A stretch of 64,000 nucleotides of DNA from Bimastos eiseni (Eukaryota; Annelida; Clitellata; Crassiclitellata; Lumbricidae). The stretch lies in NCBI GenBank assembly GCA_959347315.1, contig OY365810.1, forward strand, positions 23,031,906 through 23,095,905, read 5' to 3'. A program made the translations under genes and the position numbers. The notes under the pieces were generated by a model, which had not been told where the DNA came from, did not search any database, and worked only from the letters and a program-made list of their open reading frames with translations. Positions 49,641-61,382 of the stretch are shown piece after piece (positions within the stretch are counted from its first letter, which is position 1; the number at the start of each line of letters is the position of its first letter).

Positions 49641-50980
49641 GTGTTGTTCAGAGAAGATCCAGAGGGGTCAGAATAACTACCGTTTAATTAGGTTGAGAGC
49701 GAGAATGTGGGAAATCGTGGATGAGTAATTAAGGGTATGAATTCTTGAACATGGCACCTCAGTACGAATGGAAAGCCCAAGGCGTGATGGATGGAAAGGC
49801 CTTAAGCCTGATAATGGTGGGTGATTGACATAGAGAACGGACATTAACTCCTGCGATCCACGTATTTTGTTAAGATTTTCCCTCTGAAGAGCAGAACAGA
49901 GTGCTTGTAAACCATCGGCTGGGAAGTTGCCAGTAGAGCTTGAGAATTTTGGTTATTAGGCCTACACCAACAAGGACAGAAGACACAGTCTTTAAAAGAG
50001 ATGGGGATATGTTCTAGTTCACAAGGAAAAGAGTTTAGGAGGAATGACACTTCAGCTTCAGAAGCCCTGGCAAGACTGAGAGCGATGGCTGAGAGACAGG
50101 AAGAGTCCTGGACCTCACTTCATGCTATCTCCCCACCCTCCTACAGGTCTTGCACTCGAATTTGTAAACAGTCTGTTTTCATAAATTCAATTCTGATTTC
50201 TCCTCTTTCCTTAGATCTGTCATTGCTATAGTTCTATGCATGATTGCACATGTCTGGAGAGAAAAAACTTAAGAGGTGATGACAGGCTGCTTCCTTTACT
50301 CTTTCTTGGTCTTTCCCATGGTAGACGAGGTCATCCATAGAAGCTCTACATCCAAAAATAAGCCTATGTCACTGTTGATGCCTTATGCTGTCCAGTTATA
50401 GTATCATTTTGTCATGCTGTATATTTATAACTCTGAATACGACTCTGAACATGCCTCGCATGTCCCCTTACAATAACTTGAGATGTGCACTCAGTTTTAA
50501 ATTACATTGTTAGATTTAACTTGATAGGAATGAAGGAATAGTTACACAGGGTAAGGTGGCTACTCGCTATGTGGCTCTATGGACAACAGGTGATGTTGTT
50601 GTTTGCACTATCATTATTATTGCTATTATTATTATATGAATATTGTCGTCACCATCATCATCATCATGACATGGCATGGTCTTGGGAAGGAGTAAAGAGG
50701 AAGTTTTATACCTGTAAATGACTGTTGAACACAACTTCAGTAGAAGTTCTCTAGGTACAGTGTATAGTTGTCTTTGTTAATACTGCACAGACGAAGAGAG
50801 AGAGAAGCTGCACATTGAAAAGAAGTGTGTTCCAGAATAAACTCATTCATGTGGACACTACAAATCTCAAGATTATGATTAGATAACAATTTGTTACAAT
50901 AATTTGAAACTGTTGTGCCTTATTGCATTTTTATGACTTTTAATCGTTTTATCAATTTGTTTGTGAAGCCTGTTTATCTG
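49641..50980. other. No gene recognised
   Basis: A 68-codon minus ORF (49844-50050) and a 76-codon plus ORF (50001-50231) overlap in opposite directions. Neither has splice borders or a known motif. I searched for upstream exons of the VWA5A-like 3' end and found none. Confidence 0.4.
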
Positions 50981-50983
50981 CAA

Positions 50984-52069
50984 GAGGGAGCAGAGGAAAG
51001 GCAGATGGGGTGCCCCAAGAGTCGCCAAAGGAACCGACCTACACGACCCTGGTAGCACTACAGTCATTCTCTGACCTGTAGAAGCTAAAAGGAAGAACTT
51101 GCTGCCACCTTACATGCTACATTGAATGCACTGCAGAAAACATACTCCATTAAGGTAATTTGTCATATTGTTATTCATCTGCCTTCAATTGTAAGATTTA
51201 GCTCATCAATGTAGGCAACTGTTATTATTTTTATTAAACAGACATTTGTGATGCATATACTTTAAATACTGTGTCACAGAGATCTGCTCAATCAGATAAC
51301 ATCATTGTTTGTAAAACAATTCAATGTGAAATTCAGACACCTACATGCATGCGTCAGTGGCAGATTTAATTAAGTACAGAAAATATAGAAAAAAAACATT
51401 ATAAAAGGCAGCAACATTTAATAATCATTAAACCATTTTAAACTGAACATTACATTTAATTTTTATCTGAGTTAGATAACAATGAATAAACATAATTATT
51501 TAGATATCATATTAATGACAATACATGCTTAGACTTTTAAAGGTGTTTAGTTGCTATTGGTGTCCCTTGAATTGACTGATGTTTTCTGGAAACAAATGAG
51601 AATCTTGAATATTTGGAGCTTAAAATGTGAGGGCAGCAGGAACATGGAGCAACCAATTGTAAAAGCTGCCTTAGGTAGTAATTTGAATAAAGGAACTGTT
51701 TTCTGTGATCGGGTGATGCTAGTTAATATAATATAATCATTTATTGTACTTTTGTAAATGTTATGTAAATATGTATCTATGCATGTATCCATGGTCTTAA
51801 GCTAATCCCTCCAAGAACTAATGAAATGAACTTTGAAGGAAGGTTGAATTATCTATAGTGCCATTATATTTATCGTAACTATTGGATTAAATCAAATTGA
51901 ATGACTTTCAGTTATGCACTCTTTGTAGGTGTTGGATGTCTGGGCAACAGTTCTGGCTCTTTCCTACCTGGAAGTTAAGTTTGGAGAGAAGCGAGAAGAA
52001 TGGGAGATGGTGGAGATGAAAGCAAGGCAGTGGCTGGATCTTCAGGATCTAGAGACTCTCTATCGATGA
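50984..52069 (+). pseudogene. Orphan 3' end of a VWA5A-like gene
   Basis: Two exons. The first (about 50984-51154) has a Gly/Arg linker, then Y-T-T-L-V-A-L-Q-S-F. Next come D-L-TAG-K-L-K and, one base out of frame, E-E-L-A-A-T-L-H-A-T-L-N-A-L-Q-K-T. The second (51929-52069, acceptor TTTGTAG, TGA stop) reads V-L-D-V-W-A-T-V-L-A-L, K-R-E-E-W-E-M-V and A-R-Q-W-L, the conserved C-terminus of VWA5A-type proteins. The TAG at 51079-51081 stands where the family usually has Trp, and an extra base lies at about 51088-51091. No VIT, VWA or other upstream exon was found 5' of it. It is a truncated pseudogene, or an active gene whose other exons are missing here and whose sequence has two errors; alternatively, use of the AG at 51090-51091 as acceptor would bypass both lesions. 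Confidence 0.7.
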
Positions 52070-52339
52070 TCTCCTGCTAAAGGCATTTAAGCTGTTCTTC
52101 GTCAATTGTAGACAACATTCTATGCATAAACTGTTATGGAATGCAACCAACTGCTTCATGCTTTGCCTTCACGATTTTTTGTTCTTCATAGTATGTGAGT
52201 GTCGTCCAATGATATTAACACAATAGTTTTTGATAATATCATCTGTGCTGTTTAGAGCATGCAGTTTTGTGCCATTGCCACTTGCTGAAAGTATCCTAAT
52301 ATATTCTACACCAAGGATTCTCTACTAGGCCTTGCTTCT

Positions 52340-52810
52340 ACACTTGAAGAAATGGCCTCTAAGGGGTCTTCCACATATTACGTATGCAGCTAAGGGAAGG
52401 GGGTTTCGGATTTTGCGTACGGGCACATACGGTGGGGGAGGGTCCAGAAAAATATGTACATACGCAAATATAACTCTAATTATGACGTCCACATTATGGA
52501 ATTCTAAAACCAGAACTGTAAACCTAATCGTGGCCTTATGTTCCTGCTTAATCATTTTTATATGACATTAAAACTTTTTAATGCACGTGTTGTTGGTATT
52601 TTATTTCTTCATAGCAGTTAAACATTTTAAGCTGCTAAATATGATGCTTAAAAAATAAATAGCCTACAGTAAATGCAATGTCTTATATATGTCTTTAGCT
52701 ATTTTACTTTTGCAATGAGGGTGGGTAGAATTCAGATGTACATACGCATGGGGAGGGTCCAAAAAATGTGTGCACTGCAACAGAGGAGAGGATCCGATAA
52801 TCCGATTTCT
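52340..52810. repeat. Repeat with TACATACGC/GGGGGAGGGTCC words
   Basis: GGGGGAGGGTCCAGAAAAA near 52,434 and GGGGAGGGTCCAAAAAATG near 52,750 are similar, each with ATGTACATACGCA close by in differing order. This suggests two decayed copies of one element, the type of which I cannot name. Confidence 0.5.
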
Positions 52811-53628
52811 TGCATACATAATATATCGATGACCCCTTTTCTAATCATAATTGCGTGTTATTCAGGGTCCGATTTGTAAAAAAAAGCTGATGAGAATTTC
52901 TTGGAATCTGAAGAATGTCATTCTATTTGAATGCCGTTGTATCAGAAGCATGGGGGTTTGACCTCCTCGCCACAACAAATCGGACACTGCTGGTGTGCTT
53001 ATTGTAATTTGCAGAAACATGTGCTTAACAAACTTGTGCATATTGGAGTCTTTTTTATTAGGCCAATAGGACGTGTTGTTGAAGAGAATGGCAGATCGAT
53101 CTTCTGGCAGAATGTCAACGCTATCTGTATTTCTTTTACAATTATTTCAAACATGAACTGATCATTCCATGCAGCAACGATGAAACTTATCATGAAAGTT
53201 GTTATTGCTGCAAGGTCATCTGTATGCCTATGTAGGCTACCTATGCCCCAGCGAATTTTACCCAATTCTTTCAGCTAGACTTAACACAGTTGTAGAGATT
53301 GCAGAGTGATGTTTCTTGTACTTAGTACTATAAATGTTGAATTGAAATTGAAATTGCTGCTGTAGAATGCCGGTTTCAGAGTCACAAATACAGAGTTCAT
53401 CAAAATGAAACTGCAACAATTATTCAGCTATAGTTAAACACTTCTCAAATAAGTAGCTGCTGAAGTCCATTTAAAGAATACCTCAAATCAATCCTTTAGC
53501 AGATTCCCATCCACTTTTAGGCCAGTGACGTTCGTTATAAGGATTTCCAAATACAAATATTTGTTCAGTTTATTTTCTACCTTATGTTTCTTGGCTGCAA
53601 AATAGGCACAAGTCAGTATTAGCTGGCA

Positions 53629-53703
53629 GGGCCGTACCAAGCTATATTTGCACATTTTATGGAATAATAAGTTATTCCATCTTGAAATTTGCGCCCCTCT
53701 CGG
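53629..53703. mobile_element. Truncated copy of the 47.03-kb MITE
   Basis: GGGCCGTACCAAGCTATA, GGAATAATAAGTTATTCCAT and GAAATTTGCGCCC match the 47.03-kb element in the same order. Confidence 0.65.
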
Positions 53704-54027
53704 TTTGTCCCTGCTTCCTGGAGTGACATTCTTGAAGAGAATAAATCAGTACTTTAGATCAATACTTGACATCTGTAGCAGTTACCTAATCAGCAACTAT
53801 AGGGACCACTAATCCACTATATCATTCGATCGTAAGATGGAGCAGTGAGAAGGAGGTGGAGGAAGGAGACAGGAGTTGAGAAGGTGAATTTGGAAGGAAG
53901 AAGATGAAGAGTGGTTAGGAGGAGATGAGGAAAAGGTTGGGTTTGGAGAGGTGGGAGGGGACGGCCGGAAGGAAATGGAAGGGATAGGGGAAAGGAATGG
54001 GATAAGGGGAAATGGGAAGTGGAAGGG

Positions 54028-54261
54028 ATGGGAATGGAACTAAACTTTACCGCTGAAGAAGGTGGAGAAGAGGACGATGCGGAAAATGATGAAGCGAATG
54101 TGGATGAGGTGGAGTGGAAGATGATGAAGCGGAGAAAGGAGAAAGAGGTAGAGGTCGAAATGGGATGTAAGGGAAGTGCAGCTTTTTTCATTGCGCTAGC
54201 TTTCGCAGTATATTCTATAATTTTTTGCTTCTTTAGCAGAGAAAGACTTTTTGGCATTTAA
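54028..54261 (+). CDS. Small ORF, acidic with C-terminal hydrophobic segment
   Basis: Open for 77 codons from ATG 54028. The first 55 residues are dominated by Glu, Asp, Lys and Met. The end reads S-A-A-F-F-I-A-L-A-F-A-V-Y, then S-I-I-F-C-F-F and a short charged tail, which would suit a tail-anchored protein. The upstream DNA is GA-rich low complexity, which by itself gives Glu/Gly/Lys-rich frames, so coding is doubtful. A minus-strand Ser/Pro-rich ORF in the same DNA is equally long. No family recognised. Confidence 0.2.
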   Translation: MGMELNFTAEEGGEEDDAENDEANVDEVEWKMMKRRKEKEVEVEMGCKGSAAFFIALAFAVYSIIFCFFSRERLFGI

Positions 54262-55490
54262 AAAAAATTGCAATTGTAGGCTTAGTAGTAGGCCTACCAA
54301 TCTAATAAGCCAACTATTATCAAGCGAATACTACTAAACGTATTAGGTTTGCTTACTTACATGTAATTAAGTTTATTATCGTCAACCGCTCTCTTGGCAT
54401 TGCTGAAGTGGGATCGGCGTCGTTGAGCTCACACGCAGCCTCGTCCACTGGAAAACAGACGACTTATTGTTTGGCATCGGTCATATTTGACAAAATCAGA
54501 CAAGACATGGTCGGAAGATAACAGGAAATATATGCGTCGAATGCGTGATTTATTTCGACATATGAAGGCCTACACTTAAGTTTTAAATATCGTACGTGTG
54601 TATACTTTGTGTTAGAGAGCACGGATCGCGGTTAGCTTCGGGACGTTGTTAATCTCCGGTTAACACGGTCTGTCCACGGGGGCCTCAAATGGTCTGGCGC
54701 TCATTCAAGTGGGCAACGATGGCGCAGGATCTCACCCGACTAATTCACTGAACGATAAGTTACTGGGGTCGAGGCCGGATACATGGTCGTTATAGAAACA
54801 CGTGTAAGCCCGTACATGTTTTTCCATTAATTTTGGGCAGACTGTTTGGAGACTGTGAACCCATTGGGAAGTATTTTGTCATTTATAAAGCGTCATCATG
54901 TGAGGACCAATCATCAATTGATGGCGTTGAGCAATTGTGAGCAAAAGGACTTGCTCAAGGTCCATTCAGATGAAGTTTTCCAACTGCTAAGAATTTTGAC
55001 ATGCTTATAACAGTTTGCATTTCGGAGATTAATTCCAAGGAACTGCTTGCTAGTGTTAGAGTAAACATAGCAAGAGAATACTTTTTAAAAGTGGCAATTG
55101 TGTTCGGAATTGTGGCTAATCGAGGACTAAATTTAAGAATATATGACTTGCTTGGTAGCTTCAAAATTCTGCATTCGATGCTGTCGATGATTCTATGTTT
55201 TTGAAGTTTCAAGTTCTGCTATTCCCATGATATCTTCTTATTTTAATGATCGGTCTCAACTGTTTACAATAGACTAATTTTGCTCTGATTCAGTCAGACA
55301 TCGTTCAGATGGGGTTCAGCGTTCAGGGACTGATTTTGCCAACTAGATAGGCCTTCCTGCATTAAAAATTAAAATTGCTATTTGCATGGCTGATTAATCT
55401 CATTGATTACGTTTACACATTCTCAAAGATTCTGTGATCCCAACATGGTAGTTTTTACTTTAACTAGCTGATGCATCCTATCATTATTAA
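54262..55490. other. No gene; partly CpG-rich
   Basis: The part at 54,400-54,800 has more CG dinucleotides than its neighbours and could be a promoter for the VIT locus, which is inference. A 39-bp fragment at 54,928-54,966 (AGGACTTGCTCAAGGTCC) matches the SINE body. Confidence 0.35.
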
Positions 55491-56015
55491 TATGACACTT
55501 CTTACAGTACTAGCTATTCAGAAGCGCTCTCAGCGTGACAGCCCCGAAGAAATAAGAAAGTCTTCAGGCAACAAAGGGATGATGGTGGGAGGCCAATTAA
55601 AAGCCTGCTACAGATAATGGAACAATAAGATCAAGTCGATCCGCAGACCGGAGAGGGCGGGAGGAGACAGCAGACGAAGGTTTCTACATTAAGCCCTAGA
55701 GATATTTCGAGGCTTTACCCTGTTGAGTTCTAAGGACAAAGAGGAGTACCTTGTATTGGATCGAGAAGGAATAGGAAGCCAGTGTATGACGTCAGTCACA
55801 TTGGTAGAAATGTGGGAGTAGCGAGGGAGACGAGCAATGAGCCTGGCTGCCGAGTTCATAACAGACTGCAGGGAAGATAAGCGTGCCTTGGCAATCCCAG
55901 CAAACAATGCATTGCAGTAGTCAATGCGACAACATATGAAGGCATGGACTATTGTTGTGAATACAGGAGAGAATACAGATCTCCTGATGGCTCTCAGACG
56001 CCTCAGGTGGTACTT
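55490..56015 (-). mobile_element. CR1-like LINE 3' part, antisense
   Basis: The minus strand reads L-R-R-L-R-A-I-R-R-S-V, R-I-D-Y-C-N-A-L-F-A-G-I, A-A-R-L-I-A-R-L-P-R-Y-S-H-I and H-W-L-P-I, then the AGAGCGCTTCTGA tail. It links this coding region to the tail family dispersed through the window. Confidence 0.9.
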
Positions 56016-56298
56016 CGACTATCATTTATTACAGCAGATTTCTGCAAAAGTGTGCAGCTTAGTTGGTGGACACTAAGTGAACAACTTACCTGAGTTCTGT
56101 AATCACTGACCAAGCTCTATTGACTATAGATCACTGTGTGTCACAATATCTGACCAAAGAATTTTATTGTATTGTGGCTCTTAACAGGTAATCTTATTTG
56201 GAAGATTGACTTCTGTTTGCTAAAGTAAGGTTAATGTTACGACCATTATTTATGTTTCTAATTTGCTCCTAAACAGAATCTAATGTGGGTTTTTGCAG

Positions 56299-56380
56299 AT
56301 GTGGTCTTGTGTTGGAAAGATGGAAAGAGAACATAAGTCATTCTGTTTAGCGAAAGAAAATTTTAACGAAAACGACCCAG
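56299..56380 (+). CDS. VIT-locus first coding exon
   Basis: TTTTGCAG acceptor followed at once by ATG, 27 codons, donor GTACAA. It ends in phase 1, exactly as the 56720 exon requires. No motif is recognised; the phase match and the position are the support. Confidence 0.5.
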
Positions 56381-56719
56381 GTACAAGAATTACTTTTTAA
56401 TGACTGGTAATAACCTGTTTGGCTGATCTAGATACAGGTCATCATTGGATTGGCTGTCTGACCAGCAGAATAAATGAGTGTAATTACGAATCTGTATGAA
56501 TGCCCAAAGTAAGTTATTTGAAATGACACACACACAAAATCAACATTTGATACATGATAGAGCTAACAGTAGGTGGCAAGTTTAATTGCAAGATATAATT
56601 ATTACTGATGTTTTATGTCATTATTGTCATTCATCACAGGAACTTAGCTTTACCTGCTGTTTGTTTAAAATCATTTTATTTTATGAAACTGTACAAAGTG
56701 TATTTTTGGTCATATGCAG

Positions 56720-56925
56720 TTTCTTTAAAGTCGGTGAGTGTTGATGTAAAGATAGATGGATTCATCACAAACATCCTGTCAACTCTCTGTTACAAGAATG
56801 TTGAGAAGAATGACATCGAGGCATGTTTTGATTTCCCAATAGATGATCAAAGCACTGTTTACCAGTTTGAGGCTCAGATCAAGAATCGAATGATAATAGC
56901 AGAATGCCAGCAATGAAAGGAACAG
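56720..56925 (+). CDS. VIT domain exon 1, with in-frame TGA
   Basis: ATGCAG acceptor, GTCAGG donor, phase 1 to 0. It carries V-S-L-K-S-V-S-V-D-V, F-D-F-P-I-D-D-Q-S-T-V-Y-Q-F-E-A and I-I-A-E-C-Q, then Q-TGA-K-E-Q. Family members have one residue fewer and no stop at that place. Confidence 0.8.
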
Positions 56926-57890
56926 GTCAGGCTGCCTTTAATGATTATTTTTATCACTGTTATATGTGATTACTGATGGTGGATATAGTGAATTGATTAT
57001 TATGTATAGGAAATTGATATTTGACCAGAAACTGATAGAATATAAAATTTGTTAGTAGAAATAGGCTTTCTTTCTTCTTCAGTGATTGACAATATGTGCA
57101 CTAAATGAATCTTAACTTCATTCTACATGTCTTACATTGCTCCTTAGGATACATTCTTAAATAAATTATTTGATGTATTCATATGTACAATTGTCCAAGC
57201 ATCCAAAGCATACATGCACACATACGCTTTTGATATGAATACGCATTGCAAATTCCATCTAATAAAATACGTGTAAAGATATAACAATTGTAGACTTGTT
57301 TTTACTATGGTACTTTTAAGTTCCTGACACTGAGGCAGAGAATTCTGGCCCCTAGGACTGTTGTGGTTGAGTGTCATTATTATATTTCCATCCATCCATC
57401 CATTATTCCATGAGTTCAGCATCTATGATGCCAGTAAGAAGGGAGTTGCATTATTTGAAATAGTTGGGAGTCCTTAGTATTAGATAAATATACCAGAATC
57501 AAGTGGAATGCACGGTCCGAATTGTGAAGTATCAGATGCGCATGCATCTTGTGGTGGGTCTACATGGAGTCATTGGTTTGTAGGCCTACCTTTTGTAGAC
57601 ATTTAATTTTAGTTGTAAGATGCATGGTCAGTAGGTGTAAGGCAGAATTGCAAGATATAATCACTCTTAGATTCTATGCAGTTTTGAAGGTAGATTACAG
57701 GTTGCAGTTTGAATGGATAAGTGGAGAATGGTAGTGCTCATGCTCATGTCTGTCATTCATTGAAAAATACATGTATGCACTATGTTCTGTATATCCTTTC
57801 TGTTTTGACGATAATCTGTCAATTTTAAAAATAATTCAATAGCATTTTATAGATTTAAAGAGGGATAAATTATCAATGTTTTTATCCTAG

Positions 57891-58119
57891 AGCAAGGAGA
57901 CTTATGACGATGCTGTAAAGGTTGGTTTCAGTGCTGTTTTGATGCAAGAGGATTATTCTTCATCGGACATCTTCTCCTGCCTCGTGGGCAATTTGCCACC
58001 AGATGCAGACGCTATCATAAAGTTTGGATATGTAACCAAGTTACCACTTCAACCAGACAGCACACTTTCTTTCCTGTTGCCAACTCTTCTGAATCCACGA
58101 TACAATCCATCTGTGGAGT
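57891..58119 (+). CDS. VIT domain exon 2
   Basis: ATCCTAG acceptor, GTAAGC donor, phase 0 to 1. It is open throughout and strongly VIT-like: S-S-S-D-I-F-S-C-L-V-G-N-L-P-P, then L-P-T-L-L-N-P-R-Y. Confidence 0.9.
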
Positions 58120-58479
58120 GTAAGCAGTTTTATCCTTGTCATAATTGAAATTCAATAGTTTTGAGTATTTTCTCGACGTTCTTGTTGTGCAGTTCTTTTT
58201 TTGCAAATTTTGGACTCATTGTTTCATCAATAAGTTTTTCCTAAATCTTGATTAAGTATCAATTAGTTAACCCTTACCCCTCCAATTATTTTATCAAGCA
58301 TATTAAAATTGACCGCTCACAGAGACGTCAGGAGTGATAAGGGTTAAGTTTTGGTAGTAATGTTGCAAGTGTATAAGATATTCTACTCTTCAATGTTATG
58401 CAGTGTCTTGCTCCGAAATGTCTGCTTATATATCAGCCTTCTTCAGCTTCCTTGCACCATCCACCTTGTTCCTCCAATA

Positions 58480-58735
58480 GGTTGATTTGACCTCTTGGTT
58501 CCTCATTCAGAACTGCTAAAACTTGGCCTCAATCCTTTGCTACAATTGGTCCATCTCTTTGAATACACTTTCTCCTTCTGTGCACTCTACAATTCTATCT
58601 GGCTGCCTCTCATCCTCTTTTGCTTTCTCAAAACAGTTCTTTTTCGTGGTCCTCGTTCACTGGCAGCGCTTCTGAACAGTTCACCCTACTAGAGACACTT
58701 TTAAAATGCTAAAATAAAATACAATCAATCAAGTA
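58480..58735 (+). mobile_element. LINE 3' end in the VIT locus
   Basis: The reading resembles F-C-F-L-K-T-V-L-F-R-G, then a GGCAGCGCTTCTGA tail and an A-rich end (AAAATAAAATACAATC). Decayed. Confidence 0.65.
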
Positions 58736-59138
58736 ATTTTGCCTTTAAAGCGATTGAAAACTGATCTTTCTTCTTTTCATGTTGAACGCATCGATAGTCA
58801 GCCATTAATTATCTCTGAGATATAAAATAACATAGTTGTGGTTCATTTATAGTCATAACACTGCCATGCATTAGCTATACATGGAAATTATGTGCTTTAC
58901 TAATTTAATTGTGTACTCTCATTATGGAGAATTTTGCTTGTGCGGGCACCGTATTCATCGTGTGCATGGATTAGTATAACTTAATTGTATTTACACATCG
59001 CTCTTTTTGAGTTTTTTTTATAACAGACTTTAGGTGTAAAATTATTTTGTGATAGTTTAAGACTTTTGTAACTTTCATGCATTATTATTATTAAATCTGT
59101 CACTATTGGTCACTTGGATGTGTTGATGTGTGCTCTAG

Positions 59139-60016
59139 CGGGTGAGTCGACAAGTCCACCAGATGTCGTCTATGTTCCTGTGGGTGGAAAACTGACATGT
59201 GAGTCTGTGTTCGAATATGGAAAACTCGTGACTGTTAAGTCACCAAGCAATGAGTTGATTGTCAAGGTGAGCAATGATAAAACTGAAGCACAGGTTAATG
59301 ATGCAGGTAGTTGAAAAAGTTGAATCATACTTGATGCTATGAATAGTATTAAGACTGATGATGTGATGCTGAACTAATTTGTGCAATTCAGTCAATAACA
59401 GAAAACTGCTGTATTTTATCTTGTATACTATAATACTATAAGAAAGGCGCTATGTAAGTCTAAAGATATGATAAACTGCTATTTACTTTCCAACCATGGT
59501 TGTTACTTAGTGTAGGCATCTTTAAGCCCATCGGCTGTGATTAGTTAACATTAATAGCACCAAAATCTGAGTACTAACATCCGTTAATCATTGGGTTGTT
59601 TGGCATGGACAAGTTCTATTGATACCAGCTGCTTTGGAATTTGGATTGATTTTCTGCATTCTGAACATGTGCTGATTTTGTGCTCAATCAGATGCTGTCT
59701 TTTAGGCGAGACACCAGAGATGATGCTAGCCGAGTTCAAGCTAATTATTAGCATAGTTAATGTTTAAATCTCAGTAACATGACAATTATCAGTTTCAGAA
59801 GTAATTAACAGTGTCAGCATAAATAATTAATAGTAAAAATAACGATGATAGCAATACTATTTCACAGTTTTTAGCTGTATATTAATGACACTATAAATTG
59901 GAGCTATGGATGGTTTTAGGAGACTCTGGCAAAACCTTTTGTGGCTGGTCATACATTGCCAATGGAAGTGACATCTGAAGAACCTAATAGCATTGACAAG
60001 GAAGATCATTCCATCG
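59139..60016 (+). repeat. Two-exon VIT cassette, copy 1
   Basis: Exons 59139-59293 (phase 1 to 0) and 59920-60016 (phase 0 to 1). They read G-K-L-V-T-V-K-S-P-S-N-E-L, then T-L-A-K-P-F-V-A-G-H. All borders are intact. The intron aligns by eye with that of copy 2 (for example CAAAATCTGAGTACT against AAAAATCTGAGGACT). Confidence 0.8.
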
Positions 60017-60340
60017 GTTTGTGAAGATGTAGTACTACTTTACTATTATATATGCCTGATGAACTCAACTGCTTATTCTCTAAGTATCTGCTAAACCATA
60101 ATTGTTTATTATTAAATATTTGCAACACATGGAATTACTAGTGACTACGTGTATATTACTGCTATGCATACGATGGTACTGTGTAGTCAGACATGATTCT
60201 GTCTTTTGCGAGTGACTGACTCCAGACCTCGAGTTTGACATTTCCTAACAGTTTAATAAGTTTTTAAACTTCTTATATAATTATCATTGAGTCTAATTAC
60301 TATCAGTTGTTTTATTTTCAATTTATTATGCGTATTTTAG

Positions 60341-61309
60341 CTCGTGGGTTACAACGTTCACTACATGTCACAGAAGGAGCGGAACAGCCAAATGCATTTG
60401 AGATCAAGGTGACCATTATAAACGCTGGAAAAATCGTCAGCGTTAAGTCTGAAAAAGATGAGTTGAACATCAAATTGAGCGATGATGGAACTGAAGCAGA
60501 GGTAGGAGAAGCAGATGGCTTAAACAGTTTACTCAGATATACTATGTACTATAAAATAAGCACTAACAATGCAGCACTGACATTGAGCTATATGAAATGG
60601 TTAATTAAGTGTCAATATTTGTCGATTCTAAATATGGTTTAATTTAAGCATTTTAGACTGATGAATATCAGAATTCAATCAACTTTAGCAACACTGTTAA
60701 CCATATAATAATAGATTTGGAGGCCAGTGGCATGGCAGAGCTCTGTTATCTTCAGTTTCAGTTGGCTGACCTTATGGTTATTTACTTGACTACTGCTTGA
60801 TATTGTTGTGCTATAACATTAACTTTAGTAGCATAAAAATCTGAGGACTTGCATCAATTTACACTTTAACGACCAGCGCATGCTGAAATGTATAGGAGAC
60901 CAATCTGGTTGGTTGGTAACGGGTTAAATGCTATTTGGCATGGATGTTGACATCTTACACGCAATACATCAACATTATGTAAATTATTTTGAGTTGATAA
61001 TCATAATTTAAGTGTTGATACAGTAATTGACAAGTTAACAACACCATTGATGATACTATCTTAGGGTTGCTAGTAACCATTGCAAAGTTGATCATTCAAT
61101 TTCATTGTATAGAAGGGTAGCAATAAATGTTAGTGAATCTATTTCAGATTCTTTGACATCGTAATGTAACTCTTTTATTATGGAGCAAGGATGGTTTTAA
61201 GTGACTCTGGCTAAACCTTTTGTGGCCGATCATGATCTCACACTGAATGGGATGTTTGAAGAACTGAATAAACCTCATCTCAGCATTGAATTAGGAGATG
61301 AAGCCAAAG
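60341..61309 (+). repeat. Two-exon VIT cassette, copy 2, acceptor lost
   Basis: Exons 60341-60501 (phase 1 to 0) and 61201-61309 (phase 0 to 1). They read G-K-I-V-S-V-K-S-E-K-D-E-L, then V-T-L-A-K-P-F-V-A-D-H-D-L. The site aligned with TTTTAG of copy 1 is TTTTAA here. The next AG is one base later and would bring an immediate TGA. Confidence 0.8.
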
Positions 61310-61382
61310 GTTTGTGTTTTGCCTTAATATTTCTGTGTAAATCTAATGATGTCCTCAGCTTATTACTGATTGTTCGTTAGTA

